Shown here: positions 32,467-43,980 of the stretch, one piece after another
Layout of the letters: every line of letters begins with the position of its first letter
How positions within the stretch are numbered: position 1 is the first letter of the stretch
DNA from: JANXQG01 sp963780045
Lineage (GTDB): Bacteria; Planctomycetota; Planctomycetia; Pirellulales; Thermoguttaceae
NCBI GenBank assembly: GCA_963780045.1
Contig: CAVZZZ010000005.1
Span: forward strand, 1,116,001 to 1,180,000
Length of the DNA stretch: 64,000 nucleotides
Direction of reading: 5' to 3'
The notes under the pieces: generated by a model
The model's database searches: none
Seen by the model: only the letters and a program-made list of their open reading frames with translations
Told to the model about the DNA's origin: nothing
Translations under genes and position numbers: made by a program

Positions 32467-35400
32467 CTAACAGGCTCGCGAATCCGTGTCCAGCAATTTG
32501 CAGGGAAATCTGCCCTTACAGTGCCGGGTGAAATGCATGCAAAAAAGCGAACTGCCTAGCAAGACGGTCAACAACGGAAGCGAGCTGGGTTCGGGCACTG
32601 TGACGGCCGCCTGATCAAAACGCGGGTCCGCCTGGCCGGCCGTGATGATCGACGTAAGCAGGCCGCCGTTACCGATCGTCAAGTCCGACCCGTCCGCAAG
32701 GGCCTCGTTGTTGGCGGCGATCAGCGCGCCGCCGGCGACGTAGGTGCCGCCGCTGTAGGTGTTGGAACCGCTGAGAACCAGCGTGCCGCTGCCGGACATC
32801 GTCAATGAACCGCCGCCGGTGATGTCGCCGCTGAACGTCGTGGAAGCCCCGTTGCCGCCCACAACCAGCGCCACACTGCCGCCGGTGGTGTCGTCCAAGT
32901 CCAAGCGATGGCTGCCCGAAAGTCCGCCCAGATAAAACGTCCCTGCGCCTGGGCTGAACTGCAAGGCATTGTCGGCATTGACCGACACCGTGCTATTGAC
33001 CAGGGCCGCCGAATTGGCCAACTCCAACGTGCCCTGACTGACGGTCGTGACGCCGGAATAACTGTTGCTGCCTGCCAACGCGAGCACGCTGCCGCTGTAG
33101 TTGATCGAGTTGACGTTGAAGCTGCCGCCGCTGGCATCGATGCCGAAGACGGCGCCGGGGCTGAAAAGACCGGGCACGGCCAGCAGGCTGTTGACCTCGG
33201 CAGCCGTCCACTGCTGCGGGCCGCCAACGGCCGCGATCAGCATCGCACCGCCGGCGACGCTCACCTTGCCGGGCGTGAATGCGCCGGGCAGAGCGGCGGT
33301 CGAGGCGGCCTCCAGCGCGCCGGCATTGACGAACGTGCCGCCGGAATAAGCGTTGTTGGTGTTGGCCAAGACGAGCGTCCCGCTGCCGGTCACTGCCAGG
33401 GTGCCCGCGCCGGTAATTGGGCCGCCGATAACCAGCGTGTATCCGGCCGGATTGAACGCGGCCGTCGCGCCGGAGTTGATGGTGATTGTGCGACTTGCCG
33501 AAAGAGTGATCGCGCCGCCGGCTTGCAGAGTGCCGCTGCCGAGGAACGTGATCGGATTGTTGGGCGCTCCCAGGGCGGCGTCGCTGCCCAAGACGACGGT
33601 GCCCGGATCGATGCCGAGGCCGCCGGTCCAGGAACTGGTGCCGTTCAGATCCAAGGAGCCGTCGCCGACTTTGGTCAGCGTGCCGGCACCGCTGATGGCG
33701 CCGCTGAAGGTCGTGTTCTGGTTGTTGCCGCCGACCTCGAGGTTAACCGGGGCGCCGTTGGTATCGGCCAGCGTCAAGGCGTTTCCGCCGGACAGCCCGC
33801 CGACATTGAATGTGCCGATGCCGTGGCTGAACTGCAATCCGTTGTCGGAGTTGACGGTCACGGTGCTGTTGGCGGCGGCATTGGCGTTGGCCAGTTGCAG
33901 GCTGCCTTGGGAAATCGCCGCCGCGCCGGAAAGGGAGTTGGAACTAAAGAGCACAAGCGTGCCGGAGTCGATTTTGTTCAATGTGCCGCCGCCGCTCATC
34001 AGGCCGGTAAAGGCGACCATGTTGCCCAGCGTGTCGATAGCCCCCGACACGCCGCCATCAAAGGTAATCGCGTTGGTGGCCGAAAAGCCGGCGGCGAAGC
34101 CGAGGCTGTTGTCGCCGGCGAAGGTATACGGCCCGACGAAGCTGGATTGGCTGGTGACTACCACTCCGCCCGGCGTGGCGTCCGCGGTGAGGATCGTACC
34201 GCCGGTATAGCTGTTGATCCCGTTGAGCACCAGCACGCCGGAACCGCCGTGGACGAGCGTGCCGCCGCCGCTGATGGCGCCGTTGTAAGTCGTGGTGGAG
34301 CTGTTGCCGCCGGTGATGGCGATGATCGAGTTGCCGGCGGTGTCGGAGAGGACGATGTCGCCCGCGCCTCCCAGCGCGCCGATGTTGAACGTGCCGATGC
34401 CAGTGCCGAACTGCAGGCCGTTATCGACGGCGACGTTGACCGACGTGTTCTGCGCGGCGTTGGAATTGGTGAGCAGCAGCACGCCTTGGGCGACGGTCGT
34501 GCCGCCGGAATAAGTGTTATTGGCCGCCAGCACGAGCGTGCTGGAACCGGTCTTGGTAAGCCCGCCGCCGCCGCTCACCTGGCCCGCGAGCGTGAGCGTC
34601 GAGCTGGACGTGTTGAATGTGCCGCTGTTTCCGGTCGCCAACACAATCGGCGTCGCGACAGTTATGGCGCCCGTCGCGGCCACCACGCTGCCGCTGGTGA
34701 CGTTCAACGAGCCGCTGCCCAAACCGGGGACGACGTTGGTGACGACGAGCAAACCTCCGAGAAGATTGTAGGTCCCGACCGAGCCGAAATTTTCGCCGAG
34801 ATAGAGTGTGTTGGCGATAGTGTTGGTGCCGCCCGTCTGCACGAAGCTGCCGGTTCCCGAGTAGCCGATGTATTCGGTGCCCGCCGCCAGCGACCCGCTG
34901 GGCAATTGCAGCGAGCCGCCGTCGACGGTCAACGTGCCGCCCAGCGAGTTGACTCCAGTCAGGACTACGCTGCCCGGCCCGCCGCGCGTGCCAACGGCCA
35001 GGCTCCCGCTGCCACTGAGATTCGATGTGAAGTAGAGTGTGCCGCCGCCTCCACCCAGATAAACCGTCGCGGCCGGAGTGGTGAGCGTGCCGCCGTAGGT
35101 CGCCGAGCCGACGGCCCCCAGGGACAACCCGCTGGAAGTGGCCGAAAGCGCGATGCTTTCATTGTCGACCGTGCCGTTGGGCAAGGCGATCGCACCCGAC
35201 GGATTGGCCACGATCGGGCCGCTGGCGAGCCAACTGCTTACCGGCGCCGCCGGATTGTAAATCGGCGTGGCTACCAGAGCGCCGCCTGGTCCGATGGTGA
35301 TTGTGCCCGTGTTGGGCACTGCTGTCGTCGCGGTGAATGCAAGCGCGCCGCCCAGGATCGTAGTGCCGCCGCTGTAGCTGTCTTGTCCGGAGAGCGTCAA

Positions 35401-38400
35401 CATGCCTGTGCCCGCCTTGACCAGCCCGCCGTTGCCGGTCAGGTTACCGGAGAAGGTTGGGCTGCCGGTGGGTTGTAGGGTCAGGTTCACGGTCTGCCCG
35501 GCCGTATTGGCCAGTACGACGGTGCCGCCGTTAATGAGGCCGCCCAGCGTGACGGCGGTCTGCGAGCCGAAACTGAGTGCGCCCGCGCCGCTGGTGTCGA
35601 AAGTGCTGTACGCTAGTGCCGACCCGTTGCCGAGCATGAGGGTGCCGGCGCTCACCAGGGTGTTGCCGGTAAACGTATTTGAATTGTTCAGGGTCAACGT
35701 GCCGGGTCCGACCTTGTTCAAGCCGCCACTGCCGCTGAGCACGCCCGAAAGGCCGATATTGCCGCCCGTCGTGTCGACGGTGGCATTGCCGCCGCTGCCG
35801 GTGAGCGTCATGCTTATTGGCGAAGACCAAGCGGCGCTTGCCCCCAGTGTGCCGCCGCCCAAATTGAAGGCCGCGCTTCCCGATCCTTGAGTGATTCCGC
35901 TGCTGCCGATCAACAGCAGGCCACCCGTAAGGTTGTAGACGCCGAAACTGCCCGTGCTTTGCGCAAGGACGAGGCTGCCGGTCGTGTTGGTGCCGCCCGA
36001 TTGCGTGAAACTGCCGCTGCCGGCATAGCCGACATACTCCGTATCTGACGTAAGCACACCGGTGCCGCTGAGGCTGTAGGTTCCGAGGCTGCCTGCGTTG
36101 AAACCCAGGTAGAACGGATCGGTCGCGTGGGTCCCGCCCGTTTGAGTGAAGCTGCCGCTGCCGGAATAGCCGACATACACGTTCGGCGCGACAAGCAGGC
36201 CGCTGCTCAGGAAGTACGTGCCGCTGCCGCTGGCGTTATATCCAAGGTAAAGACCGAATGACGACGAATTGGTTCCGCCGGATTGCGAGAGGCTGCCGCT
36301 GCCGGAAACGCCGATATACTGTTGGGCGCGGAGAGCAGGCCGCCGCCGCTCAAAGTGTAGAATCCGCTGCTGCCGGCGTCATGCCCAACGTACAGTGCCG
36401 AGAGCGAATTGGTTCCACCCGACTGCGTGAAGCTGCCGTTGCCGGAAGTGCCGATATCCTCATCAGGCCCCAAAAGCAGGCCGCTGCCGCTCAGACTGTA
36501 CGTTCCGCTGCTGCCGGCGGCGGATCCAACGGCCACTGCATCCGAGAATGAATTGGTTCCGCCCGACTGCGTGAAGCTGCCGCTGCCAGAAACGCCGATA
36601 TACTCCACCCCCGCGGAGATCAGCCCGCTGCCGCTCAGACTATAGGTTCCGACGCCGCCGGCGTTATTTCCCAGGAATAGATAGTTCAGCGAATTGGTTC
36701 CACCCGACTGCGTGAAGATGCCGCTGCCGGAATTGCCGACGTATGCGTCAGGCTCCGACATCAGCCCGCTGCTGCTCAGGCTATACGTTCCACTGCTGCC
36801 CGCGGCATATCCAAGGTATACGGCGTCGGAAAGCGAATTCGTCCCACCCGACTGCGTGAAGCTGCTGCTTCCAGAAACGCCGATGTACTCCACGGCAGCG
36901 GAGAGCAGGCCGCTGCCGTTGAGGTTATACGTTCCAATCACGCCGGAGTTGTTGCCCAGGTACATATAGTTGGCCAGCGAATTGGTTCCACCCGACTGTG
37001 CGAAGCTGCCGCCGCCGGCATAGCCGATGGTCTCGAACCCCGCGGAAAGCGCGCCGCCGCTCAGGCTATAGGTTCCGCTGCTGCCGACGCTGTTTCCAAG
37101 GACCAGTGCGTAGGACACGCTATTGCTTCCGCCGGATTGCAGAAAACTGCCGCTGGCGGAATAACCGATGTACTGAGTGGGCGATGCCAGCGAGCCGCTT
37201 GGCATCTGCAGCGTTCCGCCGTCGACGGTCGTGCTGCCGGAATAAGTGTTCGAGCCCGTCAGCGTCAACGTGCCCGGGCCGATCTTGGCCAATCCGCCCG
37301 TGCCTGTCAAGTTGCCGGCGAGGCTTATGGTCCCGCCCGTGGTGTCGACTGTGCTGTTTCCGCTGATGCCGGTGAGCGTCATGCCGATCGAGGAGGACCA
37401 AGGGGTGATGGCGCCGAGCGTGCCGCCGCCGAAATTGAACGCGGCGCTGCCGGAACCTTGCGTGATTCCGCCGCTGCCGACGAGCAGCAGACCGCCGCTA
37501 AGATTGTAGGCCCCATTACTGCCGGTGGTTTGCGTCAGGGTAAGAGTGCCGGTGGAGTTGGTTCCGCCGGTCTGTGTGAAGCTGCCTCTGCCGCCCTCGG
37601 CGATCACTTCGGCGCTGGACGCCAACACTAAGCCGCCGCTAAGATTGTAAACGCCAAATGAGGAAAAGTACGCCATGCCGAGACTTCCGGTTGAGTTTGT
37701 CCCGCCGGTCTGCGTGAAGATGCCGGTGCCGCCCGTTGTGATCAATTCATTGGTCGATGCCAACAGTAAACCACCACTAAGATTGTAGAGTCCAAAACTA
37801 TCCGGGCTTGCAGACAGGCTTAGAGTGCCGGTGGTATTAGTCCCGCTCGTCTGCGTGAAACTGCCGCTGCCCATGTAGCCGACATACTCGTAGTTAACTG
37901 CGTTCAGCCAGCCGCTGCCACCGAGGTTGTACGTGCCTGCGCTGCCCGGGACTTCTGCAACGATCAATCCATTCCCATCCGAATTCGTTCCGCCGGACTG
38001 CGTGAAAACGCCGCTGCCAAACAGGCCGATAACCTCCGAACTCGATGCAAAAAGCGCACCGCTGCCGCTCAGGTTGTAGCTGCCGCTGGAGCCCGCCGAG
38101 CGGCCAAGAGTGAGACTGCCGGCCGAATCGGTCCCGCCCGACTGCGTGTAGCTGCCGCTGGCGCCGGCAGAATAGCCGAGAGTGAGCGTGCCGGGCGAGT
38201 TCTTTCCACCCGACTGCGTGTAGCTGCCGCTGGCGCCCGGCGCGTAGCCAAGAGTGAGAATGCTGGGCGAAGTGGTCCCGCCCAATAACGCAAAGCTACC
38301 GCTGCCGGAATATCCCACATATTGGTTGTTCGATGCCAGCAAGCCGCTGGTCATTTGTAGGGTTCCGCCATTGACCGTCGTTTGGCCGAAGTAGATATTG

Positions 38401-41400
38401 GTGCCGCTCAGCGTGAGACTCCCCGTTCCAACTTTGAGCAGGCTCCCGCTGCCGGAGAGATTGCCGGATAGGCTGATATTGCCGCCCGTCGTGTCGACGG
38501 TTGCATTGCCGCCGTTGCCGGTGAGCGCAATATTGACGGGCGAGGCCCAGGGCGCAGTCGCGCCGAGCGTGCCGCCGCCGAAGTTGAAGGCCGCAGTGCC
38601 GGAACCTTGTGCAATGCCGCTGCTGGAAACAAGAAGCAGACCACCGTTGAGATTGTATGTCCCAGAACTGCCGGTTTCCTGCGCGAAGACCAGCGCGGCG
38701 TTGTTCGTTCCGCCCGTCTGCGTAAAGTTGCCGCTGCCGTAATAGCCGAGGTACTCTGTGCCCGTCGCGGAAACCAGGGCATTGCCGCTTAGGTTGTAAT
38801 AGCCTACAGCACCATTTCCAAGATACAGGCTGCCGATTTGGTTCGCTCCGCCCGATTGCGCGATGCCGCCGCTGCCGCCCAAGGCGATGACCTCCAGGCC
38901 GGAGGAAAACGATCCGGCGCTCAGATTGTAGGTTCCGCTGCTGCCAAGGTTTGCCCCAACATAGAATTTGGACATTGAATGCGTTCCGCCGGATTGCGTG
39001 AAAACGCCGCTGCCGGCGTCGCCGACAGTTTCGACGTTTTCCACAAGCGACCCGCCACTGAGGAGATACGAACCGCTGCTTCCCGGACTTTTTGCCAAGT
39101 CAGTCGCAAAGACAGAGTTGGTTCCGCTGGACTGCGTAAAGCTACCGCTGCCGGAATAGCCGATGTATACAGTCGCGTTTTCCGCGCTCATTGCGAGTGC
39201 GAGCAGGCCGCCGTTAAGAGTGTAGGCGCCGCTGCTGCCCGCATTATAGCCAAGATAGAGGGCGAGGCCGACATTATTCGTTCCTTTCGATTGCACAAAG
39301 CTGCCGCTGCCAGTGTTACCGACGTACTCGTAGCTGGTGGCGTAAAGCAGCCCGTTGCCGCTGAGGTTGTAACTCCCGTAGCTTCCGGAATTGTATCCAA
39401 GGTTCAAGGTGTTGGCGACCGCATGCGTTCCGCCTGTCTGCGTCAGTGCGCCAGTTGCCGAATAGCCTAAGTACTCGTTGCCCGCCGCGAGCGATCCGCT
39501 GGGGAATTGCAGCGTGCCGCCGTTGACGATCAGCCCGCCGATATTGGAGCTTGTCCCGCTCACAGAAAGGACTCCCGGGCCAACCTTGCTGAGCGTGCCT
39601 GAACCGGTTAGATTGCCCGAAAGCGAGATGTTTCCGCCGGTCGTATCGACGGTGCTGTAAGCGCCGCTGCCGGTGAGCGCCATGACGATGGAAGTGGACC
39701 AGGGGCGCTTGCGCCGAGCGTGCCGCCGCCGAATGTGACGGTGGCGAGGTTGGACTGGGGAAGAATTCCTCCGCTTCCAATCAAAAGCAGGCCGCCATTG
39801 AGATTGTACACGCCGAATCCGTATGGAGCGTATGCCATATTCATGGTGCCGGCCGAGTTTGTGCCGCCCGTCTGCGTGAAGCTGCCGCTGCCGGAGATGC
39901 CGATGTCTTCGCTCGGCGCGGCGAACGACCCGCCGCTGAGAATGAACGTTCCACTGCTGCCCACCAAGGCGCCCAGTTCGAATTGGCTGGCGGAATTCGT
40001 GCCGCCCGACTGTAGAAAGCTGCCAGTGCTGTTGTTCGCGTAGCCGATGTACTCGTACGTCGTCGAGAGCAGCGCATTGCCGCTGAGGTTGTAAGCGTTT
40101 CCTCCGCCGCTCAGGCCCTCAACGACCAAAAATCCAGCCGAGTTGGTCCCGCCCGAGTGAAGAAACGTTCCAATTCCCGACGGACCGACATACTCGAGGC
40201 CGGCGGAAATAACGCCGCTGCCGGTTAGGCTATAGCTGCCATAAGCCCCCGAGGGGAAGCCAATCAGCAATTCGCCGGCGGAGTTTGTCCCGCCCGACTG
40301 CGCGACGCTGCCCGTGCCGGAGTTGCCGATATACTCGTTGCCTGCGGAAAGAAGCCCATTGCCATTGAGACTGTAGGTTCCGAGGCCATGCGAGTTGTAT
40401 CCCAAATAGAGGAAATCGGCGGCCACGGAATTCGTCCCGCCCGATTGCGTGAACGAGCCGGTTCCCGAATAACCGATGTAGGCGTTGGCCACGGTCGACG
40501 TCGCCGAGAGCAGGCCGCCATTCAAGGCGTAGGCGCCGCTGCTGCCCGTGTTGTAAGCGAGAAAGACGTCGGTAGCCGTGTTCGAACCACCGTTCTGCGT
40601 GACGCTCCCAGTGCCGGAGTAGCCGATGTACTCGGAGCTCGTCGCAGCCAGCAGGCCGCTGTTCAAGGTGTACGTTCCACCGAAAGAACTGTTGTTTCCG
40701 ACAGTCAATACATTGGCCACGTTGTTGGTCCCCCCCGACTGCGTGAACGTGCCGATGTAACCGTCGCCGACGGTCTCGTTCGTCGCGTCAATCAGTCCGC
40801 TGCCGCTGAGGTTGTAGGTCCCGTTGTAATATGTGCCGACGGACAAATAGCCGGCCGAGTTCGTGCCGCCCGTCTGCGTGAAGTTGGCCAGGCCTGAGTA
40901 GCTTACGTACTCGTTGGCCGCCGAAAGCGAGCCCCCGGACAACGTGTAGCTTCCCTGCCCGGCGTATCCCACGAGCAGGCCGTTGAGGCTCGTGGACGCG
41001 GAAACGACGTTGCTGCCGCCCGTCTGCACGATGTACGCCGCGGTGCCGCCGATACCGACGTATTCGTTGAATGGCGACAAGGTTCCGCTGGGCAATTGGA
41101 CCGTGCCGCCGGCAATGCTGAAAGAATTGCTGTTAAAGGCATCGTCACCCGACAAGATTACGCGCCGATGCCGAGAAAAGTTAGATTGCCGCCACCGATC
41201 GTGCCGTTCACCGTGATGGAGCTCGTCGAATTGTCGATCCATTGCTGGCTGTTTTGCAGGCTTACGGCAAAGTTATTGTTGATCGTTAACTGCCCAGCGC
41301 CTGCGTCAAGCTCAATGCCGGTTCCGGTGTTGCTGTTGATCGTCGTGCCGAAGAGAGCCAGGTTGTACGGGCCGCTGATCGCGAGCGGAGCGCTGCCCGT

Positions 41401-41707
41401 GTCCCAAATCCCGCCGATGCTCGCAATGTTTGTCGTCAGCGCACGGCTGGGCATTGTACGAGGAGGCTGAGAAGAGTCCGATGTCTCCGCTGCCGGGCAC
41501 AGTCCCGCCCCAGTTAGAAGTGGCGTTCCAGTCCGTGCCCGTCGCCGCGCTGTTCCAGGTGTACGTCGCGGCGAGCGATTCTGCGCCGGTTGACGCCAAT
41601 GCCATAGCTAACGAAAGCACGACGGCCGCAAGGACGCGGAGTTGCGGCGGGGCTCGGCGGTCCATCGCACGGGCTGAAGAGGCAGGGAATGCACGGCTGG
41701 CGTTCAT
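32467..41707 (-). CDS. giant beta-strand-repeat PEP-CTERM surface protein 2, about four frame breaks
   Basis: About 3,070 aa when joined, a longer paralogue of the adjacent surface protein. The start is MNASRAFP (or MDRRAPPQL 42 bases later), with a signal peptide ending AESLA-ATYTWNSAATGTDWN. Some thirty repeats of 45-48 residues (FTQSGGTNS...YLGYAAGSSGTYSLSGSGLL) are followed by PATR-type strands and a C-terminal VPEPSSLPLLTVLLGSSLF then HFTRHCKGR, a weaker PEP-CTERM tail. The frame shifts near 41,450, 41,175, 39,700 and 36,320. Across each, the expected continuation is found by comparison with the paralogue (for example SIGGIWDTGSAPLAISG and GTIGGGNLTFLG). Only 36 bases separate its stop from the next gene's start, so the two were probably produced by duplication and are cotranscribed. 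Likely an extracellular adhesive or matrix protein. Confidence 0.72.
33601..34159. repeat. 559-bp segment nearly identical to 26,501-27,059
   Basis: This is the partner of the segment in the first surface-protein gene. It encodes the block from SQSSFVGPYTFAGDNSLGF through to GGLGIDPGT, which is almost unchanged between the two proteins. Confidence 0.8.
38060..38330 (-). repeat. compressed 27-residue repeat units within surface protein 2
   Basis: Three consecutive units read LTLGYAPGASGSYTQSGG, LTLGYSAGASGSYTQSGG and LTLGRSAGSSGSYNLSG. They are about 27 residues each, instead of the usual 45-48. The SYNLSG...FTQSGG half has been fused into SYTQSGG, as expected after unequal crossing-over between repeats. 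Confidence 0.6.
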
Positions 41708-41929
41708 GGCAACAACACGCGTCCCGTCCTCGATTGAAAAACCTACACTTTCGCGGCCCTTCCTCAGAGTTTCAGCCCGAGCGAAATTATAATCGCCCCG
41801 GACCGCGGAGGCAAGAATTTGCGGCAGCTTTCGGAAGGAATCTGCTTGCAGAGCCTGAAATTGCGGAAATAGCCTTTTTGAAATAGACTAATTGCTGGCA
41901 AGCCCCGCCACACCCTCGCCGCGCGTCCC

Positions 41930-42667
41930 ATGCCCTACGAAACCACCTGCCCCAAAGGCCATCGCCTGCAAGTGAGCGATTCGCACTTGGGCCAGCGGAT
42001 CCAATGCCCGGCTTGCAACGAGTCGTTCGTAGTGCCCAACGGCGGCCGCGCGGCCGGCGCGGCGAGTCCCAATCTCGGTGGCAAGTCGCCGGCACCGTGG
42101 GCGTCCGCCGACCTGGCCCGGCTGTCTCGCTGGGCAGGCAGGCCGCTGGTCGCCGTGGGTCTGCTCCTCGCCTTGCTCTCCAAGGGCTGCGAGGAGATCA
42201 ATCGGCACGCCGCGACGCGAGCGACGGTCTTGGCCAACGCGGCGCCCGAGCAGTTTGACGAGGACCAGCAATTCCGCGAGCAGGTCGTGCAAAACGAAAT
42301 CGACGGTCTCGCCGCGCGGGACGTCAAGCCCGACGAGCGCAGGGCCGATGAGCGTAAGAAGGACGAGCTTCGCAAGCAACTGCGGGAACTGCAATCCACG
42401 GCCGCCAAAGACCGCCGCGACAAGCAGGCGGGTGACTGGCACGAGCTGAATGTCGCCGCGCGAATCGCCCGGCGGACGTACGCGTTGAACAGTTATTGGC
42501 ACGAGCTGTTTTTTCTCTTTGCGGCGGGCGTGCTCGTGCTGGGCCTGTTGATCGTCAGTTGGGGCGCGGAAAGCGCCGAGCGCTGGATAGGCCTGGTAAT
42601 GCTCGCGGCCGTGCTTTACAGCATTTTCGCCGGCGGCGTGGCCTGGGGACCGCTGACGGCAGGATGA
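41930..42667 (+). CDS. zinc-ribbon membrane protein, 245 aa
   Basis: The N-terminus holds CPKGHRLQV...RIQCPACNESFVVP, a short zinc ribbon of the type widely found in planctomycete membrane proteins (one CxxxH pair and one CxxC pair). A first hydrophobic segment is near residues 71-86 (PLVAVGLLLALLS). A charged, coiled-coil-prone stretch rich in Glu, Lys and Arg follows (about 110-165). Two C-terminal membrane segments end the protein. No specific function can be given. It is divergent from surface protein 2 over about 220 bases. The frame is intact. Confidence 0.7.
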   Translation: MPYETTCPKGHRLQVSDSHLGQRIQCPACNESFVVPNGGRAAGAASPNLGGKSPAPWASADLARLSRWAGRPLVAVGLLLALLSKGCEEINRHAATRATVLANAAPEQFDEDQQFREQVVQNEIDGLAARDVKPDERRADERKKDELRKQLRELQSTAAKDRRDKQAGDWHELNVAARIARRTYALNSYWHELFFLFAAGVLVLGLLIVSWGAESAERWIGLVMLAAVLYSIFAGGVAWGPLTAG

Positions 42668-42760
42668 GCCGGTATGTCGACGGTGGTTAGAAACTGTGAC
42701 CACACCGGTTTCATTGACCCTTGCTTTGCAACTGGTGATCGCGACTTTCCCGGCGCAAAT

Positions 42761-43054
42761 CTAGCCCGGCAGCGGCAGCAGTGCTAAGACCAAGCAGTGG
42801 ATTGCCATCACGGCAAAGGCGTTTGGAATTGACAAGCATCCGATGAGTACTCCAATCCAGATCCGCCACTGTGGTGGTGAACGCCGCATGCGATGATGGA
42901 GAGAGAGACCCAGTATTGCGACCGATATCATCCCTACATACTGATAGCACGGATCCAGTATACTGTGTCGATGATACACGTCCGCAAGCGGCGGGCCGAA
43001 TAAGCACTCGGTGAACAACGCAACCGTCAATAGCGCTGTCCAGTACCCAGTCAT
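42761..43054 (-). CDS. small membrane protein, 97 aa
   Basis: No family recognised. MTGYWTALLTVALFTECLFGPPLADV begins with a hydrophobic segment. Two more (YVGMISVAILGLSLHH and WIGVLIGCLSIPNAFAVMAIHCLVLALLPL) suggest three membrane passes. GAGG lies about 6 bases upstream of ATG on the coding strand. It lies between two oppositely oriented genes with no operon partner. Confidence 0.5.
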   Translation of the reverse strand: MTGYWTALLTVALFTECLFGPPLADVYHRHSILDPCYQYVGMISVAILGLSLHHRMRRSPPQWRIWIGVLIGCLSIPNAFAVMAIHCLVLALLPLPG

Positions 43055-43129
43055 CTTATCCTCGCAGTCTAGCGCGCGTGAACTCAGCGGAAAAAGTTCG
43101 TCGGAACGATTCTCAATTGTACCAGCCCC

Positions 43130-43741
43130 TTAACCTGGCCGGTAAAGCCCCCGCGCTTCGATGTATTTCTCCACCGCCCGCGGCGTGCGGTAGCGGATGC
43201 TTTGCCCGGCGGCCACGCGGCGGCGGAGCTCGGAGGCGCTGATGCCGATGGCGGGCATTTCCACCGCCTGTAGCCGCATGGCCTCGATCCGCTCGTTAGT
43301 CGCGATGCCTTGCAGGACGCTGAAATCGGGTGGCGGCTCGCCCGCGCGGTGGACCGCCACCGGCAGCGCCAATTCGCAAATCCGCGCCGGCTCGCGCCAG
43401 CGGGGCAGGTCGTGGAACATGTCCGCGCCCAAGAGCAGGAAGAACTCGTCGGCCGAATTCTGCTGGCGAAGCGCCGCGAGCGTTTCGACCGTATAATTCA
43501 CGCCGCCGCGATCAACTTCGTAGCGGCAGATGGAGAACGCCAAATACCCGCCGACGGCTAGTTCAAGCATCTCGATCCGCTGCGGCGCCGGCGTCAGCTC
43601 ACATTGCTGCTTGTGCGGTGGAACCGCGGCCGGCAGGAACCAGACCGAATCCAGCGGCACTTGTTCGCGGCAACATTCCGCCAGCAAAAGATGGCCCAGA
43701 TGGACCGGATCGAACGTGCCGCCGAAAAGGCCAATGCGCAT
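43130..43741 (-). CDS. nadD: nicotinate-nucleotide adenylyltransferase
   Basis: 203 aa, the standard NadD length. The nucleotidyltransferase signature GGTFDPVHLGHLLLA (residues 7-21) carries the HxGH motif. The C-terminal IGISASELRRRVAAGQSIRYRTP matches the conserved ISSTxIR block, and VEKYI closes the domain. The enzyme makes nicotinic acid adenine dinucleotide from NaMN and ATP in the cytoplasm, in NAD synthesis. The gene is divergent from priA, with a palindromic repeat between. The frame is intact. Confidence 0.93.
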   Translation of the reverse strand: MRIGLFGGTFDPVHLGHLLLAECCREQVPLDSVWFLPAAVPPHKQQCELTPAPQRIEMLELAVGGYLAFSICRYEVDRGGVNYTVETLAALRQQNSADEFFLLLGADMFHDLPRWREPARICELALPVAVHRAGEPPPDFSVLQGIATNERIEAMRLQAVEMPAIGISASELRRRVAAGQSIRYRTPRAVEKYIEARGLYRPG

Positions 43742-43787
43742 TGAAAGGCTCGCTGCAATATGGGATAAAGGAAATCAGAAATCTGAA

Positions 43788-43888
43788 GCACGAAATCCGA
43801 AACAAATCCTAAAACGGAAAACTCGAAACTTCGAAACGCCGTTTGGGATTTCGTCATTCAGTATTCGGATTTGTTTCGGATTTCGTGC
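43788..43888. repeat. long inverted repeat between nadD and priA
   Basis: The 22-base arms at 43,788-43,809 (GCACGAAATCCGAAACAAAT...) and 43,867-43,888 are perfect inverted copies. The centre also has partly complementary sequence. A related AT-rich family occurs at 61,389-61,545. Confidence 0.8.
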
Positions 43889-43980
43889 TTGAGTTTTCGT
43901 GCTTTCCGGTCGTTGGTGGGCCTGCGGTAGCTTTGGCTCCCTTGTCCCACCCTACGATCCGCTGCCAGTTTAGCTTTGTA

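Noticed and set aside
32908..35478. Long 856-codon plus-strand open frame opposite surface protein 2
   Set aside because: It has no domain or signal and mirrors repetitive Gly/Ser/Thr-rich coding DNA, where stops are rare on the complement. Similar open frames lie opposite at 31,126-32,418 and 26,423-28,822.
29000..41000. Possible CRISPR or non-coding satellite array
   Set aside because: The periodic sequence is degenerate, about 140 bases per unit, and codes for protein repeats with a signal peptide and PEP-CTERM tail.
25409..41707. Classical autotransporters
   Set aside because: Beta-strand repeats are present, but there is no C-terminal membrane beta-barrel; the ends are PEP-CTERM tails.
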